From positions 1,860,001 to 1,924,000 of the forward strand of contig NZ_MDJS01000001.1 in assembly GCF_001705515.1 (NCBI RefSeq): a stretch of 64,000 bases of DNA, read 5' to 3'. Positions 33,813 through 43,679 of this stretch are shown here, piece after piece. The translations under genes and the position numbers were made by a program. How positions within the stretch are numbered: position 1 is the stretch's first letter; every line of letters begins with the position of its first letter. The stretch comes from Mucilaginibacter sp. PPCGB 2223 (GTDB lineage: Bacteria > Bacteroidota > Bacteroidia > Sphingobacteriales > Sphingobacteriaceae). Below the pieces are notes generated by a model. That model searched no databases. It had not been told where the DNA came from and saw nothing but the letters and a program-made list of their open reading frames with translations.

Positions 33813-33840
33813 ACGCAGTTCTGGTATCCCGGAACTGCGT
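33813..33840 (-). terminator. Probable terminator of the fibre/toxin cluster
   Basis: ACGCAGTTC and GAACTGCGT pair around about ten nucleotides, and on the minus strand the hairpin is followed by a T-rich stretch (TTGTTATATTGTATTTTG). It lies 26 nt after the last gene of the long minus-strand cluster. Confidence 0.65.
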
Positions 33841-33865
33841 CTACAGTGTTCAGAAAGAGGCGCGC

Positions 33866-34291
33866 CTAGGCAGCGATGATGCCGAAATATACCAGGTTAA
33901 AATACGCGTCGCGGTAATTGAATTTAACCGTTCCGGCCTGCGTGCTCACTTCTTTTTCTCCGTCGATCGTAATCCCCTCGACCGCTTCTTTCGATACCAC
34001 GTCGATATTCACCGATACCTTTTTATTAGCTATTTGCTGCGCCTGCTCTTCAGCTTTCGCAGCATATTCATATTGCTGCTCCGGCGTGGGCTCGCTCTTG
34101 TTAAACTCTTTCAACTGCTCCCTGATCACTTCGATCTCGCCCTCCAGTTTGTTAATCGCCGCATCGATGGCAAAGATATTGCCATGTATTTTGATCGCTA
34201 CCTGGAAAGGAATCGCCGGACAGGATTTCAACACGGCGATATCATTGGATATTTGTTTTAATTTAGGCAGGGTAAACTCAATTTTAGTCAT
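33866..34291 (-). CDS. Helical hypothetical protein at the 3' end of the cluster
   Basis: A 141-residue protein. The N-terminal half is helical with a coiled-coil segment (about 40-80: AINKLEGEIEVIREQLKEFN), reminiscent of small phage assembly proteins of the DUF1617 type (weak resemblance), and the C-terminal 50 residues (VSVNIDVVSKEAVEGITIDG, then FNYRDAYFNLVYFGIIAA) form a beta-rich end. No signal peptide. It is the last gene of the cluster; a chaperone or assembly role for the fibres is a guess from phage gene order. Confidence 0.6.
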   Translation of the reverse strand: MTKIEFTLPKLKQISNDIAVLKSCPAIPFQVAIKIHGNIFAIDAAINKLEGEIEVIREQLKEFNKSEPTPEQQYEYAAKAEEQAQQIANKKVSVNIDVVSKEAVEGITIDGEKEVSTQAGTVKFNYRDAYFNLVYFGIIAA

Positions 34292-34359
34292 ACTTGTGAA
34301 TATAGTTTATTTTAATGATTATTTGGTCTAATATAATAGTATTTCATAGATAATAAAAT

Positions 34360-35313
34360 TTAGCCTGGACATGAACCGGCGGCTCCGCCCACTACCCCAT
34401 TGCTCATCGCGTAAATAATGTTATTCACCTCATCTAAAACGAAGGCGGCATTTGCCAGTGTGGTCATCCCCGCGTCGAGATACAGGGTCATACCGGTCGA
34501 AATGTCGTTGAAAGACGGAAAGTACACCGTCTGCTCCGAAGCGCCGCAAATCGCGTTATAATCGTCAGACATTTTGCAGCTGACATAGTTGGACCAAATG
34601 ACGCCTACCACACCGTTGGAATAATGATAGATAATTCCTGTGGCCAGATCGGCGATATACTGTTCGAAGGTCAGATAAAGCGTCGTCAGTCCCGAATCTG
34701 CATAAACAGACACGCCCGGCGCCAGTGTGGTATAGGCATTGCTGATATAGGCCGTTTCCGGCGGGGCGCTCAAAGACGGCGGAATCGAATCCGTTACCAC
34801 ATGCAGCATCGTGGATACTTCTACGCCCATATCAATTACGAGATTTGTGCCGTCATAAAATTCCACCTGCAACCAAGCCATCGTTGTACCGTTATAATAG
34901 GCATAATATCCGTTGAAGTCCCCTGACACCACATCGCCGGTCAGATAGGTCCCGACGGCCAACGTGCCCGAGTACGTCCAGGTAACTATCGTCCCGGAAG
35001 CATAGTTATTTAGCGCGTCCGCCGGAGATGACCAACCGAAAACCCCACTTGAGGTATCGCTGACACAAAAAACATCGATAGTGCTCAACGCTGTTTGCAG
35101 GTCATCTTTAACGATTAACTCATTATTGGCTCTGGCAGCAAAGGACGAATAACTGGTATCCACCTGGAGATACAAAGTCACCTGGTCCTTTTCAACCAAC
35201 CGGTCAGAAACGGGAATACTCGTACCGGTCCCCGTAAACAGGCCAAGATTAAGTGCATCCTGCAAATCGTTAAAACTCAGGCATTGATTGCCTGCCAGGG
35301 CCGTCCAGCTCAT
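34360..35313 (-). CDS. Hypothetical protein with repeated TTLY/SNGVVG modules
   Basis: A 317-residue protein coupled to the S74 fibre by an ATGA overlap. Two similar units are visible in the C-terminal half: VSVYADSGLTTLYLTFEQYI ... IIYHYSNGVVG (about 199-236) and MTLYLDAGMTTLANAAFVLD ... IIYAMSNGVVG (about 271-307). The N-terminal half has SDRLVEKDQVTLYLQVDTSY. Aromatic residues and repeated short strands suit a fibre-tip or carbohydrate-binding adaptor. No family recognised. Confidence 0.6.
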   Translation of the reverse strand: MSWTALAGNQCLSFNDLQDALNLGLFTGTGTSIPVSDRLVEKDQVTLYLQVDTSYSSFAARANNELIVKDDLQTALSTIDVFCVSDTSSGVFGWSSPADALNNYASGTIVTWTYSGTLAVGTYLTGDVVSGDFNGYYAYYNGTTMAWLQVEFYDGTNLVIDMGVEVSTMLHVVTDSIPPSLSAPPETAYISNAYTTLAPGVSVYADSGLTTLYLTFEQYIADLATGIIYHYSNGVVGVIWSNYVSCKMSDDYNAICGASEQTVYFPSFNDISTGMTLYLDAGMTTLANAAFVLDEVNNIIYAMSNGVVGGAAGSCPG

Positions 35314-38300
35314 ATTGCCCCTCCTAACCGCACAACCTCCCGCTCCAGTAGGGTTATTTTCTCTTTCAATAGTTCAGTTTCATTTTTTACCGCCGCAATC
35401 TGCAGGCTATGCAGCTCTGTATAGTTCACCGCCTTCAAACCCTGGGAATCGTTGCCTACCAAACCGGGGTACAGCGCTTCCACCATCTGTGCCGAATAAC
35501 CGTAGTGTAAACGCGTATCACGCTGATCTTTCCAATAATAGGCGATCAGTTCGAGCTGATCCAGCCTGCCGAAGTCAAGCGGCCGGGCATCCAGCTGTTT
35601 CAGGCGGATATCCGAGCTATTATAAAACGCGGTCGCCGTCAAACTACCGCTCAGCGTACCGCCGGTTAATGGCAGATAGCCGGACAGGGCGGAAGAGGAT
35701 GCATAGGTATTGCCGTCCACGCTCCCGTCTGCCTTCAGGAACTGCGCAGAAGTACCGCCGGTCTTGATAAATGCCCCCGAGGAAACCTGTGCGAAACTCA
35801 CATTGTTCCCGGTGCTTAGACGCTGATTCTCTGCTGCCTGGAAAGCGCCAGCAGAGGCATAAGCCGCCGAACCCAGCCCCAAAGCCGTTTGCACCTGGGC
35901 CAGGCTAATCTTACGGATATACGCATCCCCGTTGCTGACATAAAACGCTGCCGGGCTGATCGAACCGTCCACCGGTGTCCCGGCCGCGTTAAAATAGTGT
36001 CCCGTTATATCTCCGTTACCGTCTCTTTTCACCAGGGTATTAGCATTTGCGCTCGCATCTCCGTAATTCAGGTAGTTCCCGTCATGGAGCACACTGCGCC
36101 AAGCGGTGAACGCCGCTCCCGATGAACTCCAGCCCCGGAAAAACAAACTGTCATTGGTATAGCCGCCGGCGATCTGCAACCCCCGGTCGCCATTATTCAG
36201 GGTTAACAGGGACACAAAATCACCGGGGCGGTGAGGCGCGGTATCGTCTCCTGCTTGTATAGAGTTATTGGTGATCGTATTAAAATCCGTATTCCCCCGC
36301 GCTGATATGGGGAAGTTCTCCGCTGAACCGGCTACATTCGCGCGGCCTACATTAACCGGCGACGGGTGATTGGAGGTCAATTGCCAATAAGTGCCGTCCC
36401 AGGCATTTTGTACCCAGTAGGTACCTGCGTGGGTGGTCGACTGCAAATGGGTCCAGTCATTGGTCGCTCCTGAACCCAGGGTCAGCGTTCCGCCGTCTGC
36501 GGTCAGGGCCTGAGCGGAACTCCCGCCCGCACTGAAGCCTGAAGCGCTGACCCGGCCGTTCAGGGAATTAATGCTCACGATGGTCGTTCCCGAAGCGTTA
36601 TTAAAATGAAAAACACCACCGTTCGACCAGAAAGTCAAATCGCTCGTGCCCAACTGGATCAGCGAAGTGGCCCCACTGTTCCAGTTCCCGTTCGCCGAAA
36701 GCGTCAGCGAAGACCCGTTACCGTTGACATGCGGGAAGGTCCCGCCCGAGAAGTTCAGCTGTCCGGAAATCGTGCCGCCGGATAAAGGCAGATAAGGCGT
36801 CGAATTATAGGCGTTCGAACCGAGGCCCAGCCAGGACTGTACGCTGCCGGCGGAAAACTTTCGGAAGTACCCCGAACTATCAATGCCCGCCAGGTTGCTA
36901 CCCAGCGCCACTTCGTCCACGGCGCCGCCGCTCTGGTTAAAATACACCGCCTGGACAAATCCGCCCCCGTAGCGCTGCACCAGCGTACCATCGACCGCGG
37001 TGGCCGAGGCGTTTAAAAAAGCTCCGTTACCCAAACCCAGGAAAGCGCTCATCGCACCCGCATTAATAAAACGTGAGCCACTGGTACCGCTGGTCCTGGC
37101 CATGATCGCATCAATACCCGTACTGTAGATACTGGTCGTATCCAGGGTATACCCTGCCCATTGGCTGGCGTTCGCAGCTGTGGCCGTGAGTCCCAGGTAG
37201 CGTGCATCGCCCAGGCTGTTAAAATCCGTGATACCGTAACCGGCGATCGTTGTCGGCGTGCCGCTGAGTTTGGACCAGGCCAGGGAAGTGATCCAGGAAG
37301 GATCCGCATAGCTCCCGGACAAAACCGGATAACGTGCGTCGCCCAAGGCGTTGGACCAGTAAAGGTGGGTTAAGCCCTGGGCGATACTATCCGTATTTAA
37401 ACTTACCGCCCCTTGCTGGCCGTTCACCGAGGTCACCCCCTGTGCACCGCCCGAGCGTTCCCAAACGGTCCCGTTATGGATCACCCAGTCGCCCGCCGTG
37501 AACGAGATCGTGCCGGATCCCAGGTCCCGGGAACCGGTGTCGGCGACCTGGTAGACCCAGCCGGCCGTGCCGGTATTGTTGGCCAGCGCAGGCGTATTGG
37601 AGGCTACCGTCCACACGCCTTTATAGACCAGGACCGCAGAAGGTAATAAGGCCGCCGGTATTTTACCGGCCGCATCCAGGGGAGCAACGCCGTTATTGGC
37701 CCCGATATCCGTCTTGTTAATCTTCGCATTCAGCTGGGCTTGTATGGAAGATGTCGGATCGTAATAATTTTTGCTGATGCCGTTGATCGTTGCCACGGCT
37801 GGATTCGGATAGGTCCCGCTCAGGTCCCCGCCCGCGGCACCCGTTGGCGTCGTACTTGACGGTATATCAGACAACAACGCAATCGTGCCGGAATTATCCG
37901 GGAGATAAATATTCCGGTCCGCCGCCGGGTTCGTGGCATGAAGTTCGGTCACGTGTCCGCTTGGCCCCGTATACCGCACATCGGCCCCGCTGCTCAGCAG
38001 GATATTCGTCCCTACGGTTACCGCACCGGTCACCGACAGATTCGCAAAGGTTGGGCTGTCCGTACCCGACAAAGCTTGCGGCAGTGCCTCTTTGAGCGCC
38101 AGGTCCCCGTCCGCCACTGCGGTTGTAGGCCACCAGTATTCCACCACGGCATTGTTGATCACCACGCCGATCGTAAGGCCGTGTCTTTTTACCGCTGGTA
38201 TAGCCGCGCAGGCTGCCAAAACGCTCGGATAGGCGAAATCACCGCCCCCATACCAAAAATCGATATGACTGGCCTGCCGGGTATTTCTATAGGAACCTTC

Positions 38301-38324
38301 AAGTTCGATGCCTGCTGTACTCAT
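35310..38324 (-). CDS. Phage-like fibre with C-terminal peptidase S74 chaperone domain
   Basis: A 1004-residue protein. Residues 1-95 form a domain shared with the next gene (GIELEGSYRNTRQASHIDFW, then GGGDFAYPS). The middle is a repetitive fibre shaft with phage-like text (KADGSVDGNTYASSSALSGY, KRDGNGDITGHYFNAAGTPV, SVLHDGNYLNYG). The C-terminal 100 residues are an intramolecular chaperone of endosialidase type (peptidase S74): NSSDIRLKQLDARPLDFGRL, HYGYSAQMVEALYPGLV and AVNYTELHSLQIAAVK, ending in a coiled coil. Such domains help trimerise a fibre and then cut themselves off at the Ser of the SD dyad. No signal peptide is present, which suits a particle released by lysis. Confidence 0.85.
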   Translation of the reverse strand: MSTAGIELEGSYRNTRQASHIDFWYGGGDFAYPSVLAACAAIPAVKRHGLTIGVVINNAVVEYWWPTTAVADGDLALKEALPQALSGTDSPTFANLSVTGAVTVGTNILLSSGADVRYTGPSGHVTELHATNPAADRNIYLPDNSGTIALLSDIPSSTTPTGAAGGDLSGTYPNPAVATINGISKNYYDPTSSIQAQLNAKINKTDIGANNGVAPLDAAGKIPAALLPSAVLVYKGVWTVASNTPALANNTGTAGWVYQVADTGSRDLGSGTISFTAGDWVIHNGTVWERSGGAQGVTSVNGQQGAVSLNTDSIAQGLTHLYWSNALGDARYPVLSGSYADPSWITSLAWSKLSGTPTTIAGYGITDFNSLGDARYLGLTATAANASQWAGYTLDTTSIYSTGIDAIMARTSGTSGSRFINAGAMSAFLGLGNGAFLNASATAVDGTLVQRYGGGFVQAVYFNQSGGAVDEVALGSNLAGIDSSGYFRKFSAGSVQSWLGLGSNAYNSTPYLPLSGGTISGQLNFSGGTFPHVNGNGSSLTLSANGNWNSGATSLIQLGTSDLTFWSNGGVFHFNNASGTTIVSINSLNGRVSASGFSAGGSSAQALTADGGTLTLGSGATNDWTHLQSTTHAGTYWVQNAWDGTYWQLTSNHPSPVNVGRANVAGSAENFPISARGNTDFNTITNNSIQAGDDTAPHRPGDFVSLLTLNNGDRGLQIAGGYTNDSLFFRGWSSSGAAFTAWRSVLHDGNYLNYGDASANANTLVKRDGNGDITGHYFNAAGTPVDGSISPAAFYVSNGDAYIRKISLAQVQTALGLGSAAYASAGAFQAAENQRLSTGNNVSFAQVSSGAFIKTGGTSAQFLKADGSVDGNTYASSSALSGYLPLTGGTLSGSLTATAFYNSSDIRLKQLDARPLDFGRLDQLELIAYYWKDQRDTRLHYGYSAQMVEALYPGLVGNDSQGLKAVNYTELHSLQIAAVKNETELLKEKITLLEREVVRLGGAI

Positions 38325-38389
38325 GATATTTTTTGTTGATATTGACGATTTAATTGATAGCTGATTATTAAGAATATCATTTTTTAATA

Positions 38390-41300
38390 TTAAGGTAGTT
38401 GAAAAATATAACCTGCAATATTAAACTGACCAGATGTTAAAGCGGTCCCATTTGTCGACAATGCTATCGTTGTTCCCGCTTTCGCCCTTATGGTAATTGG
38501 AATCGGGCAATGCTGATCCGCAGTCGTGCTTCCTGCCGTTATAACAGTCGATTGGGCCCCTACCGCCTTCCACAACAAATAAACTGTCTTACCGGTATTT
38601 GTTTCATCTGTATAGGTTACCTGGACATTAATAGCTGAACTCAGATCCGTGGTAATTGAGAACATGGATTTTATCTCAAAATTGGCATCCGACCCGCCAA
38701 CCGTATAGCTGCATACCGCACCAAAGGCAGTTTGGCCGGTTAAATAAGCAGATGATACCATAGACGGATAGCCGCCCGGCACCCATGTAGCAACGCCGCC
38801 ATTTCGTAAACTTAATACTTGGCCGTCGCTTCCCCCGGTTGGCAAGGTGGTGATATCTGAGAGCAAAGCAACGGTACCCGATTTATCTGGGAAGCTCCAG
38901 TTACGCCCATTGGATAAGGTACCGCTAAGGGTGCCCAGGTGGCCGCTATTCAGGAAACTAAGCTGTAAATTCGCCTGGATATAGTTGGCCTGAACAGAGC
39001 TGGACGAGGTTATAGAACCCGCTGTAAAATCACCGGTTATATTTAAGTTCCCACTAAAAGTGCCGCTTCCGTTAACCTGCAGAGCGTTAACGCCATCGTC
39101 CGTAGTGGTATTGATGAGTGTATGTGCGTTTCCCAGATAATTGTTGTATCCCGAATTATTGTAAATACCCCAATAACCGGTATAGTCTGAGCCGGTAGGC
39201 GAAGGTGCAGTTTGTCCCAGATATAAGCCGGCAACATGGGCAGCAGTGCCCGGAGTATTAATATACACGGCAGTAGCCTGGGTAACGTTTATATTCGGAT
39301 TACAGGCAAAGTAGCCGGCAACTAAGTCATATGCTTGCGTAATGCCCGAAGCATTTGCGGTAAAAGATCCCCCGATAAAAGTGCCATGCTGTCCGGTAGC
39401 TCCGCTCTGGAGTGTTGCACTAGCGGAAACCCCCGTAGTGGTAATAGCAGTCCCCTGTGTGGTTGCGGCGCTGATACCGGATGATATGACAGCTCCCGTA
39501 ATACCGCCAGGTAATTGTGTAGGGCTGGTTACATTGCTTGTTGTAGTAATTTGCGCGCCAGTCGTTTGATTCAGTCGATTGGTGTATGACGAATTCACGA
39601 TCAGCTCAGCATTATTAAGGCCCGCCACCGGCGGTATATTGCCCAAAGCCAATACTCCTTTATTCATCCAGACTGCCCTCGTGGCTAACGCTGTGGAAAA
39701 GTTGCCGGTAAACGTTTGGCCCCAATTGGCATCAACCGTAATAGTGGTATTACCACTAATCGTGATGACCGTATGTGTTTCTCCGTTGACAGTGATCGTA
39801 TCCCCGGTTCTGAAATCCGCATTAAATGTGGTTCCCGTGCCGGTTACCGTTGGCGAACCACTGGTGATGGACACCGTACCACCCGAGTTGGCCGATTGCG
39901 ACAGGTTAAAGGGCAGCTTATTGCTTAGATAGGTATTGCTATCCACGCTGCCGTCCGCCTTCAAAAATTGTGACGACGTACCACCCGATTTCACGAAACC
40001 GGTGGCGGTCAGATTTCCTGAAAAGGTTCCACCGGAAGAAGGTACCCAATTTACCGTTTGCAAAGAACCATCACCAGCGACGTACTGCGTGGAAGCGGAG
40101 CCCGCAGGTGTTAAATACAGAGTACCGTTGGCTAACGGCAAGTTATAGACCGGATTGCCCGTAGAACCGCTCATATTAAATGTTACCAGGTGGCCGGACG
40201 TGTTTTGGATCGTCAGCTGATCATTAGAGCTTGCTAACAGCGTTACCCCACTTGCCGGCGCAGCAGGCGTACCGGCAATATTGGCCAGATTGAGTCCCCC
40301 GTTACCCGAAGTCACAAAATTGGGCGCGGTTAAAGCGCCGCCGGTCAGGACCATGCCACCGCCGGTAGTCATTTTCAGACTACCCGTAGCGTAGAGCATC
40401 ATACTGCTGTCGTACCCGGTGCCCTGAACGGTTGACTGATTACCCACCGCCCCTACGAATGTGCCGGCGTTGTAAAAGGTAACTACTCCTCCCGCGGAAG
40501 ACGTATTATTATTCCCCCGTATCGCCAGTTCCGTTCTTGACGAAGTATCCGTGCCGATGGTAGATGAACCCTGGGCCGTTACACCGCCAACAAATGTTGC
40601 GCTGCCATTCACATCCAGCATATCCGAGCCGGTACGCGTATTGGTACCGATCAGTATCGCGCCGGCGTAGTAATTGTTATAGCCTACTGCGTTATAGATC
40701 CCCCAATTACCTGATGGCGATGTATTGGTACCGAGTAACAGGCTTACCTGATTATTAATGGTACCTCCGCTAAATGCAGGTAATACTAAGCCGCGCATAT
40801 TGGTTATTGTACCAGCATTTGCAAAAGCATCGAAACTGATTAAAGATGCCTGAGTTAGTGTAACACCTGCCGCATTATTATTAAATCCTGTAGAGTGCCA
40901 CCCATAAATATTTGATATTGTACCTATGGCACCCGCGGCTATAGTTAAGTTGGTACTGAGATTACTTACGGCGTGGTTACTCGATGTAATATTTTGCGTA
41001 TTAGCCGCCGTAATATTTAAAGTACCTACAAAATTATTCACCCAAACATTTTGTGCCGCGATTGTATTAGAGTACGAAATCGCAGGGTTTACCCCCCATA
41101 TCGTACCGCTATTTGTATTATTATTAGCTGTTACAGTGACCGCTAATGCGGAGCCGCTTCCATTTTGAGAAGATATATTTACTGTACCTTTACCTGCTAT
41201 TGCAAGGGAGTTCCAAAGCGGTATCGTATAAGCCACATTGGCTAAATTATTCGTCCAGTTATCTACTGTAGTGATACTGGTCGCAGAGTTAATCAATGAA

Positions 41301-43672
41301 ATAACATGAGACTCTCCTCCTGCTGTTATCGTTTCACCAATATTTAAATCATTGGCCCAATTTGTTCCAACACCAGTTATCGTATTTGAGCCGGAAGTTG
41401 CACTAAGTGTTCCCTGCCCTATCGGAGATCGACTAACGCTAACTAAAGCGCTAGTACCATCGGGTTGTATTGCATTAAGATTGCTATTAATAAATACACT
41501 GCCATTATTCGCAATACTAAAATAATGCTCTACTCTTTTTATACTAACATTGGTGAATGCGCCATCAAATGTGGAAGCAGGAGTAATAACTAAATCAGCA
41601 TTATTGGCACCAGCTACTCTTTGAACTGTAAATGTTCCGTTTGAACCCATAGTAACCAAACCTCCGCCGCCTAAAGCTATGGTGCAATTACCCGTACTTC
41701 TGCCACTAACCGTAAAAGTTATAAGGTACGTCCTACCTGAAATTATAGAATCTGATGTTAAATTAACGTTAGTTAATGTAGCCGGAGAATTTGAACCCGG
41801 TGTATGTAAAAATGTACCACCTGAGATTGACCAATTGGTACCTGTCCAGTTATTTGCACCGGCAAAAGTCCTGTCATTAGTATTTGTGATCAGCTCAACT
41901 GACTGTGCAGTACTTTTAGAAGCACTGAGTAAAGCCCCACCGCTGGTATTGACCGCATTGAGACTACTGGCGGTGATACTACCGCCAAATAGGCTTGGAT
42001 AGGTTACGGCACTGGCATCGATAAGGTAATTGCCGCTATTTTGGGTGGTGATGCCCGCAACCCAGTAAGTAAAATTCGTCAACGTGCCCGAGTTATTGGG
42101 CGCCATCGTCTTGATATGGAAACCATTTAGAATAGTCGCCCCGCTTGCGTTATGATTAAAACCCAGTCGCATCCCCCCCATATTGCTTACTGTCCCTTGG
42201 GCGCCCGCGATGGTGCTTACCGAAGTCGTCGAGCCGACAACGCCTATAGGCGATGTCCAATCTTGTGTATTGGTCGCTCCGATTTGAACATTGTGATTAT
42301 TACCGATCAGCGCATTCGTAGCGGTCGCCACTGTAGCTATCCCGACCGGTAAAAAATTAGCTTCGATGATAGAACCGGGCGAGGGATTTGTGTAGGTTCG
42401 GTTGGATGACAAAGTAACTAACGCCGACGCTGCAGCGCTTCCACCGCCAAGGGTCAACGTTGACATCGTACCGCCACCATCAATATTAAAGCTGGCTCCC
42501 GTTTGTTGTGTGGTACCGTTTGCAATATAATTCGCCGCGGTCGGTATCGTAGGGAAGGTTTGTAACGAACCATCGCCAGCGACGTATTGAGTTGTTGCGC
42601 TACCTGTCGGTGTCAGGTAAACCGTGCCGTCTGCATCCGGAAAAAACACATTATGATCTGTTGTAAACAAGCTATTGCTTAGCCATATATAATGCCCATT
42701 CGGAGCAACCCATGCAAATTGATTACCTCTTGAATATATAGTCACCCCGCCAGTACCCGCAGCCGGAGTGGGCGGCGTAGTAAACCCATTATTTTTTAAA
42801 TTGACCCAAGCCGTACCATTGACGCCCGAGCCAGCAATATTTAGGTTAGGCATCGCCACCGTGCCGGTAAATGCAGTCCCGGACAAATGTGCATACCGCG
42901 CATCGGTATAAGCTGTATTCAGGCTAAATACGTTCCCGGCAGCGGACAAGGTCGTTCCGTCCACCGAGTAGGTGCCCAGGCCGCCCGCCTGGATGAAGTT
43001 AATGGCCGTAGTACCCACGGTGACGCTGCCGTTCGCGTTCAGCCATTGTGTCCCGCCATGCGCCGTCCCGGTCCGCACGATCACGGCCAGTTTTTCCAGT
43101 TGGGCTCCGGTGGCCGCGTCAGCGGCCCTAGTCCAGGCGCCGGTATTCGAAATATAGAGCCCGTTTTGGGTCGGGTCAGTTTGACTATTCAGGAAAACCC
43201 GCGAAGCCGAGGTCGTTATCCCGTCGATGGCCTGCTCGCCGCTCAGGGTGACGTTTCCCGTCGCCATTACGTCCGCGCCGCTAAACACTACGCCCGTGAT
43301 CAGGTTATCCACATAGCTTTTGGTAGCTGCCTGCAGCGCCGTAGTCGGGTCACCGCCCAGCAGTAAAGCGCCGGCGAGCGTACACCCGGCAAAGGTCGGA
43401 CTATCCGTAGTGCCCAGCGGTTGCGGCAGGGCCGCGCCTTTGGGCACCAGGTCGGCATCCGTGATCGCCATGGTTGGCCACCAGTATTCAACCACCGTGC
43501 CGCTAACGAGTACCCCTACGGTGAGGCCTTGCCTTTTGACTGCCGGTACTGCACTACAGGCCGCTGCCGTGCTCGAATAAGCAAAATCGCCGCCTCCATA
43601 CCAGAAATCAATGTGACCTAATGCCTGGGTATTTTTATAAGAACCTTCAATTTCAATGCCTGGTGTACTCAT
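38390..43672 (-). CDS. Giant phage-like fibre sharing the N-terminal domain
   Basis: A 1760-residue protein. The first ~95 residues (GIEIEGSYKNTQALGHIDFW, GGGDFAYSS, VKRQGLTVGVLVSGTVVEYW) match the N-terminus of the S74 fibre, so this is probably the shared attachment domain. Words such as GSASTQYVAGDGSLQT and FLKADGSVDSNTYLSN recur. A ~60-residue module with SGS-T-TG-GT...D...G-TI...GE-H occurs twice (about 757-817 and 1267-1327), a common tail-fibre repeat. The C-terminal 115 residues (SSAYLTGQTAFGAVCSYTVG onward) form a distinct beta-rich head unlike S74. DNA from about 40.8 to 42.0 kb is visibly AT-richer than the ends, so the middle may have been exchanged. Confidence 0.75.
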   Translation of the reverse strand: MSTPGIEIEGSYKNTQALGHIDFWYGGGDFAYSSTAAACSAVPAVKRQGLTVGVLVSGTVVEYWWPTMAITDADLVPKGAALPQPLGTTDSPTFAGCTLAGALLLGGDPTTALQAATKSYVDNLITGVVFSGADVMATGNVTLSGEQAIDGITTSASRVFLNSQTDPTQNGLYISNTGAWTRAADAATGAQLEKLAVIVRTGTAHGGTQWLNANGSVTVGTTAINFIQAGGLGTYSVDGTTLSAAGNVFSLNTAYTDARYAHLSGTAFTGTVAMPNLNIAGSGVNGTAWVNLKNNGFTTPPTPAAGTGGVTIYSRGNQFAWVAPNGHYIWLSNSLFTTDHNVFFPDADGTVYLTPTGSATTQYVAGDGSLQTFPTIPTAANYIANGTTQQTGASFNIDGGGTMSTLTLGGGSAAASALVTLSSNRTYTNPSPGSIIEANFLPVGIATVATATNALIGNNHNVQIGATNTQDWTSPIGVVGSTTSVSTIAGAQGTVSNMGGMRLGFNHNASGATILNGFHIKTMAPNNSGTLTNFTYWVAGITTQNSGNYLIDASAVTYPSLFGGSITASSLNAVNTSGGALLSASKSTAQSVELITNTNDRTFAGANNWTGTNWSISGGTFLHTPGSNSPATLTNVNLTSDSIISGRTYLITFTVSGRSTGNCTIALGGGGLVTMGSNGTFTVQRVAGANNADLVITPASTFDGAFTNVSIKRVEHYFSIANNGSVFINSNLNAIQPDGTSALVSVSRSPIGQGTLSATSGSNTITGVGTNWANDLNIGETITAGGESHVISLINSATSITTVDNWTNNLANVAYTIPLWNSLAIAGKGTVNISSQNGSGSALAVTVTANNNTNSGTIWGVNPAISYSNTIAAQNVWVNNFVGTLNITAANTQNITSSNHAVSNLSTNLTIAAGAIGTISNIYGWHSTGFNNNAAGVTLTQASLISFDAFANAGTITNMRGLVLPAFSGGTINNQVSLLLGTNTSPSGNWGIYNAVGYNNYYAGAILIGTNTRTGSDMLDVNGSATFVGGVTAQGSSTIGTDTSSRTELAIRGNNNTSSAGGVVTFYNAGTFVGAVGNQSTVQGTGYDSSMMLYATGSLKMTTGGGMVLTGGALTAPNFVTSGNGGLNLANIAGTPAAPASGVTLLASSNDQLTIQNTSGHLVTFNMSGSTGNPVYNLPLANGTLYLTPAGSASTQYVAGDGSLQTVNWVPSSGGTFSGNLTATGFVKSGGTSSQFLKADGSVDSNTYLSNKLPFNLSQSANSGGTVSITSGSPTVTGTGTTFNADFRTGDTITVNGETHTVITISGNTTITVDANWGQTFTGNFSTALATRAVWMNKGVLALGNIPPVAGLNNAELIVNSSYTNRLNQTTGAQITTTSNVTSPTQLPGGITGAVISSGISAATTQGTAITTTGVSASATLQSGATGQHGTFIGGSFTANASGITQAYDLVAGYFACNPNINVTQATAVYINTPGTAAHVAGLYLGQTAPSPTGSDYTGYWGIYNNSGYNNYLGNAHTLINTTTDDGVNALQVNGSGTFSGNLNITGDFTAGSITSSSSVQANYIQANLQLSFLNSGHLGTLSGTLSNGRNWSFPDKSGTVALLSDITTLPTGGSDGQVLSLRNGGVATWVPGGYPSMVSSAYLTGQTAFGAVCSYTVGGSDANFEIKSMFSITTDLSSAINVQVTYTDETNTGKTVYLLWKAVGAQSTVITAGSTTADQHCPIPITIRAKAGTTIALSTNGTALTSGQFNIAGYIFQLP

Positions 43673-43679
43673 AATGAAC

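Noticed and set aside
35289..38339. Long plus-strand ORFs opposite the fibre genes (for example 37938-38339)
   Set aside because: They are rich in Arg, Pro, His and Gly, mirror codons of the fibre genes, and have no family features.
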